Positions 1 through 8,811 of a stretch of 64,000 nucleotides of DNA are shown here, in pieces. The stretch lies in the NCBI RefSeq assembly GCF_000758605.1, contig NZ_CP009282.1, forward strand, positions 62,001-126,000, in the 5' to 3' direction. The notes below the pieces were generated by a model, which searched no databases, was not told where the DNA came from, and saw only the letters and a list, made by a program, of their open reading frames with translations. This stretch comes from Paenibacillus sp. FSL R5-0912. Lineage in GTDB: Bacteria; Bacillota; Bacilli; Paenibacillales; Paenibacillaceae. The translations under genes and the position numbers were made by a program. Every line of letters begins with the position of its first letter. Position 1 is the first letter of the stretch.

Positions 1-1152
1 GGCGGCAACGAAGGCATTATCATTGTCGCGGCTACTAACCGCGCCGACATACTGGATCCGGCATTGCTCCGTCCAGGCCGGTTTGACCGTCAGATTACGG
101 TTGACCGTCCAGACGTGAAGGGCCGTGAAGCTGTACTGAAGGTTCACTCCCGCAACAAACCGCTTACCAAGGATGTTCGGCTTGACGTAATTGCCAAGCG
201 TACAACTGGCTTCACCGGTGCGGATCTGGAGAACCTGCTTAACGAAGCGGCACTGCTTGCTGCACGCCGCAACCGTAAGGACATTACCATGCGTGAAGTG
301 GATGAAGCGATTGACCGTGTAATTGTCGGCACAGAGAAACGCAGCCGCGTAATCAGTGACCGCGAGAAACGTATTGTAGCTTACCACGAAGCAGGTCATA
401 CCATTGCCGGCTACTTCCTCGAGCATGCCGATGTGGTGCATAAGGTTACCATTATCCCGCGCGGCCGCGCAGGCGGATATGTCATTATGCTTCCTAAGGA
501 AGACCGGATGATCGTTACCAAGCAGGAACTCTTGGATAAGGTTACCGGACTCCTGGGCGGACGTGTTGCTGAAGAATTGTTCATTGGCGAAATCGGCACA
601 GGCGCTTATAGTGACTTCCAGCAGGCTACGCGCATTGTGCGTGCGATGATTATGGAATATGGAATGAGCGATAAGCTTGGGCCATTGCAGTTCGGGACAT
701 CCCAAGGCCAAGTCTTCCTTGGCCGTGATATCGGACATGAACAGAACTACAGTGACTCCATTGCTTACGAGATTGATCAGGAAATGCAGAACCTTATCCG
801 CAGCAGCTATGAGCGCTGCAGAGAGCTGCTGACTAAGCATTCCAAAGAAATGCACCTGATTGCGAACACCCTTCTGGAGAAGGAAACGCTGGAACTTGAT
901 CAGATCACAGAATTGATTGAGCAAGGCTACCTGACAGAGGATGGCAAACCGGAAGAAACAGAGGCAGTTACGCACGAAGCGGGCGAGCCAGTAATTGATT
1001 CTATCGGTGATGTACGTGTACGCATTCAAGGCAAATCCGGTGAAGAACCGCCATTCCTTGGCGATCTGTCCAAGGATATTCCGAATAAACCGGATCCTGA
1101 AGAAGGAAACGGTTCGGATGAGGGCAACAAAGGCGGCGGAAGTCTGGTTTAA
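1..1152 (+). CDS. ftsH: ATP-dependent zinc metalloprotease FtsH (3' part, start outside window)
   Basis: Membrane-anchored AAA+ protease that unfolds and degrades membrane and regulatory proteins. The reading frame is open from base 1, so the membrane anchor and Walker motifs lie upstream of the window. Visible: the end of the AAA module with the arginine-finger region ([10 protein letters not shown], from about 64), the lid helices ([16 protein letters not shown]) and the M41 protease domain with the zinc motif HEAGH at 385-399. The C-terminal tail after about 1000 is acidic and Gly-rich, as is usual for this variable end. A terminator follows directly. In B. subtilis ftsH also sits upstream of coaX, hslO and cysK, which supports the call. 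Confidence 0.97.
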   Translation, partial: GGNEGIIIVAATNRADILDPALLRPGRFDRQITVDRPDVKGREAVLKVHSRNKPLTKDVRLDVIAKRTTGFTGADLENLLNEAALLAARRNRKDITMREVDEAIDRVIVGTEKRSRVISDREKRIVAYHEAGHTIAGYFLEHADVVHKVTIIPRGRAGGYVIMLPKEDRMIVTKQELLDKVTGLLGGRVAEELFIGEIGTGAYSDFQQATRIVRAMIMEYGMSDKLGPLQFGTSQGQVFLGRDIGHEQNYSDSIAYEIDQEMQNLIRSSYERCRELLTKHSKEMHLIANTLLEKETLELDQITELIEQGYLTEDGKPEETEAVTHEAGEPVIDSIGDVRVRIQGKSGEEPPFLGDLSKDIPNKPDPEEGNGSDEGNKGGGSLV

Positions 1153-1181
1153 TCACTTTTTGAACAAAACATCGTAATTTT

Positions 1182-1213
1182 ATCCGGAGAACCTGAGGTT
1201 CTCCGGATTTTTC
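1182..1213 (+). terminator. Intrinsic terminator after ftsH
   Basis: Perfect 12-bp stem (ATCCGGAGAACC / GGTTCTCCGGAT) with a TGA loop, followed by a run of T. It separates ftsH from the nad operon. Confidence 0.9.
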
Positions 1214-1260
1214 TGTCTATACGTACATCAAGACATAGAGCTACACCCGGCTTGCCCGCA

Positions 1261-1329
1261 TTGACAGGGGGTGGAACGTTGTGTACATTAGTGATTAAAT
1301 ATTAAATAAGTTAACTTAATAGAATGTAC
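1261..1329 (+). promoter_or_regulatory. nad operon promoter with candidate operator palindromes
   Basis: Sigma-A-like promoter: TTGACA at 1261-1266, 17-bp spacer, TACATT at 1284-1289. Just downstream lies a perfect 12-bp palindrome TAAGTTAACTTA (1307-1318), enclosed by the wider inverted repeat GTACATT (1283-1289) / AATGTAC (1323-1329). A repressor binding here would overlap the -10 and the start site. In Bacillus the NAD genes are repressed by NiaR; I do not recognise its usual site, so the regulator is open. Confidence 0.55.
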
Positions 1330-1367
1330 TGGCTATAAGCCATGAAGACATAAGGGGGAGAATGACC

Positions 1368-2306
1368 GTGGAAGCTCTGGCGCTTGAGCGCAAGCAGGAA
1401 CAGAATCGTGAACTTCGTGTGCGCCTCGAACAGCTTAAGAAAGAACGGAATGCAATAATTCTGGCTCATTATTATCAGCGGGATGAAATTCAGGAAGTAG
1501 CGGATTTCCGTGGCGACTCTTTTTTACTGGCTCAGAAGGCTGCGGAGACAGAGGCAGATGTGATTGTATTCTGCGGGGTTCACTTTATGGGGGAAAGCGC
1601 CAAGATTCTTGCGCCTAACAAAACTGTAATAATTCCTGATGAACGCGCCGGCTGTCCTATGGCGGATATGGTCAACGTGGACGGACTCCGGAAGCTGAAG
1701 GCGCAGCATCCTAATGCCAAAGTAGTAACCTATATCAACTCCTCCGCTGAGATCAAAGCAGAAACTGATATTTGCTGTACCTCTGCCAATGCGGTGAAGG
1801 TGATTGAATCGCTTGATGCGGAAGAGATTATCTGGGTACCCGATAAGAACCTGGGCCAATATGTTCAGGATAAGACCGGCAAGAAGCTGATTATATGGGA
1901 GGGCTACTGTAATACTCACGATATGCTTACCGTCAAGGATGTAGTGGAGATGAGAGCCAAATATCCGGAAGCAGAATTTGTGGTACATCCGGAATGCCGT
2001 CCTGAAGTGGTGGCCATGGGTGATTATGTGGGCAGCACAACCTCGATTATAGAGTATTGCCGGAAATCGGACCGCCGGCAGTTTATCGTGGGAACTGAGG
2101 ATGGAACCGGATATCAGCTGCGTTTGGACAGTCCGGATAAAGAATTCCATTTTGCCACCAAATTTCTGGTCTGTCCCAATATGAAGGTTAACAATTTAAA
2201 GAAACTGGTAAAATGCCTGGAGACGATGAAGCCGCAGATTTATGTACCGCCCGCTGTCGCCGACAAAGCCAGAACTTCCCTAGAGCGCATGCTACAAGTC
2301 CGGTAG
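1368..2306 (+). CDS. nadA: Quinolinate synthase NadA
   Basis: Condenses iminoaspartate (from NadB) with dihydroxyacetone phosphate to quinolinate, the first part of de novo NAD synthesis in the cytosol; uses a [4Fe-4S] cluster. About 312 residues. Family signatures: AHYYQRDEIQEVADFRGDS near the N-terminus, CGVHFMGESAKIL, CCTSANA, VHPECRPEV and the late VCPNMKVNNL, giving the cysteines for the cluster. An ATG at 1362 touches the Shine-Dalgarno AAGGGGGAG (1352-1360), too close to be used; the GTG at 1368 is spaced 7 nt and is preferred. First gene of nadA-nadB-nadC-coaX. Confidence 0.96.
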   Translation: MEALALERKQEQNRELRVRLEQLKKERNAIILAHYYQRDEIQEVADFRGDSFLLAQKAAETEADVIVFCGVHFMGESAKILAPNKTVIIPDERAGCPMADMVNVDGLRKLKAQHPNAKVVTYINSSAEIKAETDICCTSANAVKVIESLDAEEIIWVPDKNLGQYVQDKTGKKLIIWEGYCNTHDMLTVKDVVEMRAKYPEAEFVVHPECRPEVVAMGDYVGSTTSIIEYCRKSDRRQFIVGTEDGTGYQLRLDSPDKEFHFATKFLVCPNMKVNNLKKLVKCLETMKPQIYVPPAVADKARTSLERMLQVR

Positions 2307-2345
2307 CATGCGCTACTCTTTCGTTGAAACAGGTGAAAAGCGGTC

Positions 2346-3962
2346 ATGATTCCAAAATATTTGGTTGATTTCGATCTTCTGGGGCTTCCTGTAATTAAAA
2401 CAGACTGTATTGTGATTGGTTCGGGCATTGCCGGTTTGTTCACAGCGATCAAAGCCAGTGAAGACCGGAAGGTCATTATGATTACGAAGAAGACAGTGAT
2501 GGAGAGCAATACACGGTATGCCCAAGGGGGGATAGCCGCTGTGTTCTCAGACGATGATTCTCCGGTGTACCATCGTCAGGATACCCTGATGGCCGGTGCG
2601 GGGCTAAACTCCTCTGCGGCTGTTGATGTACTGGTGAATGAAGGTCCGGAAGGTGTCCGCGAACTCATTCGGCTCGGGACGAAGTTCGACAAGGAGAATG
2701 GCGAGCTTGCGTTAACACAAGAGGCAGCACATAGTCACCGTCGTATTCTGCATGCGAATGGGGATGCTACAGGCTATGAAATTGTCCGCGCCTTGGCTGA
2801 GCAGGCAGAGCAGCATAAGAATATCGAGGTATGGGATGACCATTATGTCATTGATCTGATTACCGTAGACGGGGAATGCGTGGGGGCACTGGTACAGCGG
2901 CCGGGCGGCGGACGTTTGTTCCTGCAAGCCGATGCAACCATCCTGTGCTCAGGCGGAGCAGGGCAATTATACCGCTATACGACCAATCCTGAAGTGGCAA
3001 CCGGTGACGGTGTCGCCATTGCTTATCGGGCTGGAGCCCATGTACGGGATATGGAATTCATCCAGTTCCACCCGACAGCACTCAGTTATCCCGGAGCGCC
3101 GCGCTTCCTGATCTCGGAAGCGGTACGCGGTGAAGGCGCTGTGCTGCGCAATATCAACGGAGACCGTTTTATGGAACGGTACCATGAGCTGCTGGAACTG
3201 GCCCCGCGCGATATTGTGGCCCGGGCGATTGTGAGCGAGATGGAGCTGACCAAATCCACCTTTGTCTACCTTGATATTACACATGAATCAGCCGATATGG
3301 TCAAACACCGCTTCCCGACGATCTATGAGACCTGTATGAGTTATGGACTGGATATTACAAGTGACTGGATTCCAGTGGCTCCTGCTGCGCATTATATGAT
3401 GGGGGGCGTCAAGACCGATCTGAACGGGGAGAGCACCGTTTCCCGCCTGTTTGCCTGTGGCGAGGTTTCTTCTACAGGGGTACAGGGAGCCAACCGGCTG
3501 GCCAGTAATTCCTTATCGGAAGCGATTGTCTTTGGCCGCCGGATCGTAGAGCGCATCCGTCAGCTCCTGCCGCTTGGGCAAGATACAGTATCAGCAGGCT
3601 GTGACCATGGCCGGGTGGAGTCGCCTACCCAGGCAATTGTGGAACGTCGTCTGAAGCTGCAAAAGGTTATGGTACGCTACGCCGGACTACGGCGGAACCA
3701 GGAAATGCTGATTAAAGGACTGGATGAATTAAAGCGTCAGCTGCCGATTTTTAATGCGGCACTTACCAAACGTGAAGAATACGAGTTCGCTAATATGCTT
3801 ACGTGCTGCCTGCTGATTACCGAATCAGCGCTGGCACGGGAGGAGAGCCGCGGCGCTCATTATCGCGAGGATTATCCGCTGCGGAATGATGCAGAGTGGC
3901 AGAAGCATCTGCTCCAGATTCGCGAACTGGGAATAGTGGAGGAATTAAGTGATGATGTTTAA
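2346..3962 (+). CDS. nadB: L-aspartate oxidase NadB
   Basis: FAD enzyme that oxidises L-aspartate to iminoaspartate, the substrate of NadA. 538 residues, normal length. The FAD-binding motif VIGSGIAGLFTAI is near residue 22, followed by NTRYAQGGIAAV and the succinate-dehydrogenase-like active-site block (FHPTAL, EAVRGEGAVLRN, HYMMGGVKTD). The helical C-terminal domain ends with the conserved REESRGAHYREDYP segment. Shine-Dalgarno AGGTGA lies about 10 nt before the ATG. The stop overlaps the start of nadC by several bases, so the two are translationally coupled. Confidence 0.97.
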   Translation: MIPKYLVDFDLLGLPVIKTDCIVIGSGIAGLFTAIKASEDRKVIMITKKTVMESNTRYAQGGIAAVFSDDDSPVYHRQDTLMAGAGLNSSAAVDVLVNEGPEGVRELIRLGTKFDKENGELALTQEAAHSHRRILHANGDATGYEIVRALAEQAEQHKNIEVWDDHYVIDLITVDGECVGALVQRPGGGRLFLQADATILCSGGAGQLYRYTTNPEVATGDGVAIAYRAGAHVRDMEFIQFHPTALSYPGAPRFLISEAVRGEGAVLRNINGDRFMERYHELLELAPRDIVARAIVSEMELTKSTFVYLDITHESADMVKHRFPTIYETCMSYGLDITSDWIPVAPAAHYMMGGVKTDLNGESTVSRLFACGEVSSTGVQGANRLASNSLSEAIVFGRRIVERIRQLLPLGQDTVSAGCDHGRVESPTQAIVERRLKLQKVMVRYAGLRRNQEMLIKGLDELKRQLPIFNAALTKREEYEFANMLTCCLLITESALAREESRGAHYREDYPLRNDAEWQKHLLQIRELGIVEELSDDV

Positions 3963-4824
3963 TGGCTATAATGAAGAACTGCTCCAGTCTATTAAGGGAT
4001 GGCTGCAGGAGGATGTCGGATCAGGGGATATCACAACACGTACCACTATACCCCAGGGACATGAATCCAAAGGGATTATCCATGCCAAAGAGGACGGAGT
4101 AATCTGCGGAATTCCCGTGGCTGAACTGGTTTTTGAGGTGGTAGACCCGACACTCGTATTTACGGCATTGGTTCAAGAGGGCCAGCCTGTGTCCAAAGGC
4201 ACGGTCATCGCAGAAGTCGAGGGCAGCACGCATGCCATTCTTACAGGCGAACGGCTTGCCCTTAATCTGATGCAACGGTTGTCCGGTGTGGCCTCGCGGA
4301 CGGCGTCATTCGTGCAAGAGCTTCAAGGTCTGCCAACCCGGCTGGTGGATACCCGCAAGACAACACCAGGTCACCGGATGCTGGAGAAGTATGCTGTGCG
4401 CATAGGCGGCGGAGCCAATCACCGCTTCGGCTTATATGACGCGGTAATGATTAAGGATAATCATATCAAGGGCGCCGGAGGCATTCGTCAGGCGGTAGGA
4501 CGCGCCCGGGCCAATATCCCCCACACCATGACGATCGAAGTGGAAACGGAAAGCCTGGAGCAGGTAGAGGAAGCACTCGCTGCGGGGGCGGACATTATCA
4601 TGCTTGATAATATGTCTCCTGAGCTGATGACGGAAGCGGTAAGAAGAATCAGAACCAAAGCGCGGCATGTCAAAATCGAGGCTTCAGGCAATGTATCTCT
4701 GGAAACGGTACGCGGGATTGCAGAATCGGGTGTAGATGTTATTTCTGTAGGCCGGCTTACCTATTCCTTCGCCAGTCTTGATATCAGTCTGGATCTGAAT
4801 GGCAAGAAAGGCGGAAATCTCTAA
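3949..4824 (+). CDS. nadC: Nicotinate-nucleotide pyrophosphorylase (quinolinate phosphoribosyltransferase) NadC
   Basis: Converts quinolinate and PRPP to nicotinate mononucleotide, completing the three-gene nad pathway. About 291 residues. Typical motifs: GDITT near the N-terminus, [56 protein letters not shown] and EASGNVS. Three possible starts lie in a row (GTG 3949, ATG 3952, ATG 3955) behind GGAGG at 3938-3942; 3949 or 3952 fit the spacing best. It overlaps nadB at its start and shares TAATG with coaX at its end. Confidence 0.97.
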   Translation: MMMFNGYNEELLQSIKGWLQEDVGSGDITTRTTIPQGHESKGIIHAKEDGVICGIPVAELVFEVVDPTLVFTALVQEGQPVSKGTVIAEVEGSTHAILTGERLALNLMQRLSGVASRTASFVQELQGLPTRLVDTRKTTPGHRMLEKYAVRIGGGANHRFGLYDAVMIKDNHIKGAGGIRQAVGRARANIPHTMTIEVETESLEQVEEALAAGADIIMLDNMSPELMTEAVRRIRTKARHVKIEASGNVSLETVRGIAESGVDVISVGRLTYSFASLDISLDLNGKKGGNL

Positions 4825-5591
4825 TGATACTTGTCGTTGATATCGGGAATACGAACATCGTGCTTGGAGTCTATCGGGGGCCTGAGCTGCTTCATCATTT
4901 CCGGCTTAGCACAGCGCGTCAATCGACTGTGGATGAATATGGTGTCCTGATTCATAATCTGTTCCACATGTCGAATATATCGTTTAAAGATGTAGAGGGC
5001 GTCATCATCTCCTCAGTTGTTCCGCCGCTGGTTCAGGTTATCGTGGAAATGTGCGTGAAATATATCGGCAAAGACCCGCTGCTCGTAGGCCCCGGAATCA
5101 AAACCGGGCTTAATCTGCGTTATGAGAACCCGCGCGAAGTGGGGGCAGACCGGATTGTTAATGCCGTTGCGGCTATCGAGCAGTATAAATGCCCGCTCGT
5201 GGTCGTTGATTTTGGTACGGCAACTACGTTTGACTGTATTGATTCCGGAGCGAACTATCTTGGCGGGGCAATCGTGCCGGGTCTCGGAATCTCTACAGAG
5301 GCCTTATATCAACGGGCATCCAAGCTGCCGCGGATTGAGCTGGAGAAGCCCAAGAAGGTGATCGGACGCAATACTGTTCACGCGATGCAGGCAGGAATTA
5401 TTTTTGGCTATGCCGGCCAGGTAGAGGGAATTGTAAGACGCATTAAGCTGGAGATGAATGCGCCCGTTCTCAAGGTTATTGCTACAGGGGGGCTTGCTCC
5501 GCTGATTGCCGGCGAGACAGATTGCATTGATGAGGTTAATCCGATGCTCACGCTGGAAGGACTGCGTATTATTTACAATCGTAACAAATAA
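4824..5591 (+). CDS. coaX: Type III pantothenate kinase CoaX
   Basis: Phosphorylates pantothenate, the first step of coenzyme A synthesis; type III enzymes need a monovalent cation and are not inhibited by CoA. 255 residues, normal. Motifs: [12 protein letters not shown] (phosphate-binding, residues 5-16), [15 protein letters not shown] and [11 protein letters not shown] (catalytic aspartate region). The start codon overlaps the nadC stop (TAATG), so CoA and NAD precursor genes are cotranscribed. The same gene sits between ftsH and hslO in B. subtilis. Confidence 0.97.
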   Translation: MILVVDIGNTNIVLGVYRGPELLHHFRLSTARQSTVDEYGVLIHNLFHMSNISFKDVEGVIISSVVPPLVQVIVEMCVKYIGKDPLLVGPGIKTGLNLRYENPREVGADRIVNAVAAIEQYKCPLVVVDFGTATTFDCIDSGANYLGGAIVPGLGISTEALYQRASKLPRIELEKPKKVIGRNTVHAMQAGIIFGYAGQVEGIVRRIKLEMNAPVLKVIATGGLAPLIAGETDCIDEVNPMLTLEGLRIIYNRNK

Positions 5592-5629
5592 TCATGAAAT
5601 GAAACCTTATACAGACAGATAGGAGGAGT

Positions 5630-6523
5630 ATGCACCCAATGGAAAAAAAGAAGGATCGGCTTATCCGGGGAACTGCCATGAACGGGAAGGTCAGAGCGTT
5701 CGCAGTCCGGACAACAGAACTTGTCGACGAATTGCGGCGCAGACATGATACCTATCCGACAGCTACAGCTGCGCTTGGCCGTACTGTAACCGCCGCAGCC
5801 ATCATGGGCGCTATGCTCAAGGGTCAGGAGAAGCTGGCGATTATGGTCAAAGGGAATGGACCGATCGGACAGATTACGGCCGAATCCAACGCCCTGGGCG
5901 AGGTTCGCGGTTATGTGAGTAATCCGCATGTTCATCTGCCGAGCAATAGCCTTGGCAAGCTGGATGTCGCAGGTGCTGTGGGTACGGAAGGATTCATTGA
6001 TATCAGCAAGGATCTGGGGATGAAAGAGCCGTATCGCGGCAGTGTGCCTATTGTCTCAGGAGAACTGGGCGAGGATTTCACTTATTATTTTGCCGTTTCG
6101 GAACAAACACCTGCTGCTGTAGGGCTGGGTGTATTGGTGGAGACAGATAATTCGGTAAGAGTTGCCGGAGGGTTCATCATTCAACTGCTTCCCGGCCTGA
6201 CAGATGAAGAGATCACCGAGATTGAGCATGCCGTCGGAGCGATGCCTTCAGTGACGGCGATCCTGGACCAGGGCCTTGAGCCTGAAGAGATGCTTCGTTT
6301 GCTGCTGCCGGATGCTGTAGTCCTTGATGAACTCGAGATCTCTTTTGTCTGTCAATGCTCGCGTGAGCGGATAGAAGAGACACTGGTCAGTCTGGGCCAG
6401 CACGAACTGGAGCAGCTGATCGAAGAAGATGATCAGGCTGAAGTCATATGTCATTACTGTAATGAAGCTTATGTGTTTAACAAGGATGAACTGCAGGTAA
6501 TCCTCGATCAAGCGAAATCGTAG
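5630..6523 (+). CDS. hslO: Redox-regulated molecular chaperone Hsp33
   Basis: Cytosolic holdase switched on by oxidative unfolding; disulfide formation releases zinc and exposes the binding surface. 297 residues. The N-terminal HSP33 fold has RTTELVDELRRRH and the GPIG...EVRGYVSNP block. The C-terminal zinc site is complete: CQCSRER and CHYCNEAY supply CxC and CxxC. ATG 5630 follows AGGAGG with normal spacing. It lies 9 nt before the PPIase gene, so the two folding factors are probably cotranscribed. Confidence 0.97.
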   Translation: MHPMEKKKDRLIRGTAMNGKVRAFAVRTTELVDELRRRHDTYPTATAALGRTVTAAAIMGAMLKGQEKLAIMVKGNGPIGQITAESNALGEVRGYVSNPHVHLPSNSLGKLDVAGAVGTEGFIDISKDLGMKEPYRGSVPIVSGELGEDFTYYFAVSEQTPAAVGLGVLVETDNSVRVAGGFIIQLLPGLTDEEITEIEHAVGAMPSVTAILDQGLEPEEMLRLLLPDAVVLDELEISFVCQCSRERIEETLVSLGQHELEQLIEEDDQAEVICHYCNEAYVFNKDELQVILDQAKS

Positions 6524-6532
6524 GGCTATGAG

Positions 6533-7477
6533 ATGATGACAAGACAGGAGCGCGCGCTGCGCAATACCGTTATATTACTCGCCGTCGCGACCTTAATGCT
6601 TGGAGGTCTTTTATTCTGGAGCCTGCGTGCAATGGCCCTGCTTAAGGGAGAGGCTGCAGACGGGGAGGCTTCGGATATTGCTGCCGCTGGAGGCCAGCCG
6701 GTCACGGACCGGGAATGGATAGATGAACTCAAAAAAAAGCATGGAGCTGAAGTGCTGCTGGGCATGCTTAATCATATCGTTGTTGGCAAGGAAGCCAAAG
6801 CTCTCGGTATTACCGTGACCGATGAGGAGATTGAGCAGGAATTGAAGCGCGGCATGTCCGGCTACGGTTCAGAGGAGCAGTATTATGATCAGATGCAGTC
6901 TGAGCTTGGTCTTTCCCGCCAGGAGCTGCACGACGAGACCGCGTATCGGCTGACGCTTCAAGCGGTAGCCACCGCCGGTATCACGGTTAGTGAAATTGAA
7001 ATTGATGAATATTTGACCCAAAACGCCGAGAGATTTACTCCCAGGAAGCAAATGCAGCTCTCTATGATTAAGCTGGCAACCTATAACGGGGCTAATCAGG
7101 TTATGGACCGCCTGGAGCAGGGAGAGGATTTCGCCGGCCTGGCCAGAGAGGTATCCATTGATGAGGAGAGCCGCCAGCATGGCGGTAATATCGGAACAGT
7201 GGAGGAGAATGATCCGTTCTGGCCGGAGGAACTGCTGAAGACAGCAGCGGGCCTTGAGACGGGAGACATCGCAGGGCCGCTGCAGGTCGAAGGCGGCTAT
7301 GCCGTGATCCGGCTGGAGAAGCTTATTGATCCCGGGAAGCCGGATCAGGATGAGCTCCGAGGGCTGATACGCCAGGAGCTGGCGCTTGAACAAGCAGCGC
7401 CCCTGCAACAGGTGGAAAGCGATTTGCGTGCCAAATATGCTACAGCAATATATATTGACAACAGCCTGCAAGATTGA
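6533..7477 (+). CDS. Membrane-anchored peptidyl-prolyl cis-trans isomerase (PrsA/SurA-like, parvulin type)
   Basis: Extracytoplasmic folding factor. 314 residues: an N-terminal membrane segment at about 14-35 without a lipobox cysteine, a SurA-N-like helical region with MLNHIVVGKEAKALGI and EQELKRGM, then a parvulin rotamase domain (PRKQMQLSMIKL, FAGLAREVS, GGNIGTV, GGYAVIRLEK). It corresponds by position to B. subtilis yacD, between hslO and cysK. PrsA itself is a lipoprotein; this one is anchored by an uncleaved segment instead. Two adjacent ATGs (6533, 6536) cannot be told apart. The end of the gene holds the -35 of the cysK promoter. Confidence 0.88.
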   Translation: MMTRQERALRNTVILLAVATLMLGGLLFWSLRAMALLKGEAADGEASDIAAAGGQPVTDREWIDELKKKHGAEVLLGMLNHIVVGKEAKALGITVTDEEIEQELKRGMSGYGSEEQYYDQMQSELGLSRQELHDETAYRLTLQAVATAGITVSEIEIDEYLTQNAERFTPRKQMQLSMIKLATYNGANQVMDRLEQGEDFAGLAREVSIDEESRQHGGNIGTVEENDPFWPEELLKTAAGLETGDIAGPLQVEGGYAVIRLEKLIDPGKPDQDELRGLIRQELALEQAAPLQQVESDLRAKYATAIYIDNSLQD

Positions 7478-7518
7478 TAATATGAAATTATGTAAAACCT
7501 ACTGATTTAGTCGGAAAT
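7455..7518 (+). promoter_or_regulatory. cysK promoter with a CymR/Rrf2-type operator
   Basis: Consensus -35 TTGACA at 7455-7460 (inside the preceding gene), 17-bp spacer, -10 TAATAT at 7478-7483. Immediately after the expected start site lies an imperfect inverted repeat CCTACT (7498-7503) N5 AGTCGG (7509-7514), flanked by A/T. The half-sites resemble those of Rrf2-family regulators. In Bacillus cysK is repressed by the Rrf2 protein CymR bound to CysK, so a downstream block by CymR is the likely reading; this is inference. Confidence 0.65.
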
Positions 7519-7601
7519 AATAAGCGGCACAACATATGCGAATCATAACTGTCACAGGTTCCGCACCCAATTCATCTATCATCCCAAGGAGGTTTTTGCT
7601 C

Positions 7602-8540
7602 ATGGCTAAAGTCGTCAACAGTGTAACAGATTTGATCGGTGGCACACCGCTCGTTCGTCTGGGTCGGATTGTTCCGGAAGGTTCAGCAGAAATTTACTTG
7701 AAGCTGGAATATCAAAATCCGGGTTCGAGTGTGAAAGACCGCATCGCTATCAGCATTGTGGAAGAAGCTGAGAAGGACGGTTCCCTGAAACCTGGAGGCA
7801 CCATTGTAGAAGCGACCAGCGGTAATACAGGGATTGGCCTGGCGCTTGTTGCTGCTGCCAAAGGCTACAAGGCGATTATTGTTATGCCTGAAACGATGAG
7901 CCTTGAGCGCCGCAACCTGCTGCGTGCTTATGGTGCTGAGCTGGTATTGACTCCAGGATCCGAGGGGATGAACGGGGCAGTTAAGAAAGCTGAGCAAATC
8001 CTCAGTGAGAATCCGGATTACTTCCTTGCAGAGCAGTTTAAGAACAAAGCCAATGTGAAGATTCACCGCGAGACCACTGGACCGGAGATCGTGGAAGCAA
8101 TCGAATCCATTGGTGGGCCCCTGGATGCGTTCATCGCAGGTGTCGGTACAGGCGGAACGATCAGCGGCGCGGGTGAAGTGTTGAAGAGCCAGTATCCTGA
8201 TGTGAAGATCTATGCTGTAGAACCTGCAGCTTCCCCAATCCTGGCCGGAGGCAAGCCGGGTCCCCACAAAATCCAGGGGATTGGCGCCAACTTCGTTCCT
8301 GACATCCTGAACCAGGATATCTATGATGAAATCATTCATGTAGAGAATGACGAAGCCTTTGAAACAGCCCGCCGCGTAGCCAAAGAGGAAGGCGTTCTGT
8401 CCGGTATTTCTTCCGGCGCTGCTGTATTTGCTGCCCTCAAAGTAGCTAAGGAACTGGGCGCAGGTAAAAAGATCGTTGTTATTATCCCAAGTAACGGCGA
8501 ACGTTATCTGAGCACACCGCTGTATAACTTTGAAGTATAA
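7602..8540 (+). CDS. cysK: Cysteine synthase A (O-acetylserine sulfhydrylase)
   Basis: PLP enzyme that makes L-cysteine from O-acetylserine and sulfide; in Bacillus it also acts as corepressor partner of CymR. 312 residues. Motifs: IGGTPLVRL, the PLP lysine in [20 protein letters not shown] (substrate loop), [12 protein letters not shown] (phosphate cup) and SSGAAV. The ATG at 7602 is chosen over an upstream in-frame ATG at 7536 because AAGGAGGT lies just before it and homologues begin at this point. It has its own promoter and terminator. Confidence 0.98.
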   Translation: MAKVVNSVTDLIGGTPLVRLGRIVPEGSAEIYLKLEYQNPGSSVKDRIAISIVEEAEKDGSLKPGGTIVEATSGNTGIGLALVAAAKGYKAIIVMPETMSLERRNLLRAYGAELVLTPGSEGMNGAVKKAEQILSENPDYFLAEQFKNKANVKIHRETTGPEIVEAIESIGGPLDAFIAGVGTGGTISGAGEVLKSQYPDVKIYAVEPAASPILAGGKPGPHKIQGIGANFVPDILNQDIYDEIIHVENDEAFETARRVAKEEGVLSGISSGAAVFAALKVAKELGAGKKIVVIIPSNGERYLSTPLYNFEV

Positions 8541-8563
8541 TTGCTGAGAACCAGCAATTCAGA

Positions 8564-8607
8564 AGAGCCTGTGATCCGCTTCCATAGGGATATCGCAGGC
8601 TCTTTTT
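8564..8607 (+). terminator. Intrinsic terminator after cysK
   Basis: Stem AGAGCCTG (8564-8571) / CAGGCTCT (8596-8603), extended inward by imperfect pairs, followed by a T-run. Closes the cysK transcript. Confidence 0.85.
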
Positions 8608-8639
8608 CTGAATAATAAGCATTTATGAGGTCTAAAGGC

Positions 8640-8669
8640 TTTTCAAAGTAACCGGATGTACAGTATACT
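8640..8669 (+). promoter_or_regulatory. Candidate promoter of the folate operon
   Basis: TTTTCA at 8640-8645, 18-bp spacer, TATACT at 8664-8669. It is the best sigma-A match between the cysK terminator and pabB. It would give a leader of about 135 nt containing the repeat structure described separately. Confidence 0.5.
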
Positions 8670-8717
8670 GACAGGCAATAAACTATCGTAGAAGCCAGCG
8701 TATGCTTTCGAGGCTAT

Positions 8718-8805
8718 GCTTCACAAAACTTAGCACATGCTTCCGAAGCGAGTTTTGTTGCGAAGTAATTCTAGAGAAGCAAAGGCTTCACAAAACTTTA
8801 GGGGG
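8718..8805 (+). repeat. pabB leader: duplicated 14-mer around a complementary arm (possible RNA switch)
   Basis: The 14-mer GCTTCACAAAACTT occurs twice, at 8718-8731 and 8785-8798. Between them is AGTTTTGT (8751-8758) followed by GCGAAGT, complementary to either copy. Pairing with the first copy gives a hairpin enclosing a small GCTTCCGAAGC stem-loop; pairing with the second gives a hairpin whose 3' side abuts the pabB Shine-Dalgarno AGGGGG (about 8800-8805). The two pairings exclude each other. The copies and their complementarity are seen directly; a regulatory role is inference. It does not match the tetrahydrofolate riboswitch. Confidence 0.55.
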
Positions 8806-8811
8806 ATAAAT

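Noticed and set aside
1261..1283. T-box-like GGGTGGAACG before nadA
   Set aside because: The rest of the T-box signal (ACCGCG) and the specifier structure are missing; the bases are better explained as a promoter spacer.
8676..8811. Tetrahydrofolate riboswitch before pabB
   Set aside because: The conserved core of that riboswitch class is absent; only the repeat-and-arm structure is present.
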